This document shows positions 44,223 through 44,305 of a DNA stretch of 44,305 nt, in pieces (positions within the stretch are counted from its first letter, which is position 1; each line of letters starts with the position of its first letter). The stretch covers positions 1 to 44,305 of the forward strand of contig JACIWW010000025.1 of the NCBI GenBank assembly GCA_014360905.1, read 5' to 3'. The notes beneath the pieces were generated by a model that saw nothing but the letters and a program-made list of their open reading frames with translations, had not been told where the DNA came from and made no database searches. The position numbers were made by a program, and so were the translations under genes. This stretch comes from Chloroflexota bacterium (GTDB lineage Bacteria > Chloroflexota > Anaerolineae > UBA2200).

Positions 44223-44305
44223 TTTGACAAAAGGGGGTGCTCCTGTGGTAAAAGAATTGTGGAAACAACTGCACCAGGAGGAGCACCGCCTATGGCCGAT
44301 CTGGC
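44223..44305 (+). CDS. Start of an unidentified gene cut by the window end, with a structured leader
   Basis: ATG at 44292 follows AGGAGGAG (44276-44283) with an eight-base spacer; only MADL and part of the next codon are in view. The coding part proper is 44292-44305. Upstream, a TTGACA (44223-44228) may be its -35, and GGTGCTCCT (44236-44244) pairs with AGGAGCACC (44279-44287) over much of the ribosome binding site. What the gene encodes cannot be told. Confidence 0.35.

Overview
The window looks like a chromosomal stretch of an anaerobic bacterium of the Chloroflexota, probably Anaerolineae. This is inferred from secreted proteins and lipoproteins with long Thr-Pro linkers, DNRLRE/CBM9-type extracellular modules, and several ferredoxin-linked anaerobic enzymes. 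No rRNA or tRNA gene was recognised, so the taxonomy rests on style and gene content only.

Layout. 1-192 is the tail of an IS66-type transposase. 363-4265 encodes two secreted carbohydrate-related proteins, converging on a pcrA helicase (4327-6546, minus) across a strong two-way terminator. 6657-17200 is the core of the window: a ten-gene plus-strand redox locus. It holds a MoaD-like protein, a tungsten-type aldehyde:ferredoxin oxidoreductase (AOR), a four-cluster ferredoxin, HdrA fused to MvhD, an HdrC-ferredoxin fusion, an MvhD-like protein, FlxC-, FlxB- and FlxA-like subunits and a polyferredoxin. hdrA contains an in-frame TGA (10342-10344) followed by a hairpin very like a bacterial SECIS element, so it is read as a selenoprotein of 821 residues rather than as two ORFs. 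No HdrB is present. The set suggests an HdrA-based, possibly flavin-bifurcating complex coupling aldehyde/acid chemistry to NAD(P)H and ferredoxin.

17202-19349 (minus) is a GH63-like lipoprotein. 19648-28412 is a series of plus-strand genes: a cupin-TIGR04076 fusion, a small lipoprotein, LOG family, EamA exporter, esterase, rpiA, hutH, tgt, uppP and a PstS-like lipoprotein. 28475-32502 pairs a phosphotriesterase-like hydrolase and a creatininase-family enzyme with a convergent ascorbate-type PTS (IIB-IIA-IIC), plausibly a sugar-lactone uptake and opening locus.

32598-38888 (minus) is a second redox block: korDAB, pyrophosphatase, a ferredoxin-fused EtfA with EtfB, and an acyl-CoA dehydrogenase. 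A divergent UlaG-like metallo-hydrolase follows (39093-39713). 39784-44066 (minus) reads as one operon, greA-lysS-M23 peptidase-glycerophosphodiesterase-AMMECR1, driven by a near-consensus promoter with a terminator-like hairpin at the very start of the greA leader. The right edge carries the first codons of another gene whose ribosome binding site lies in an inverted repeat.
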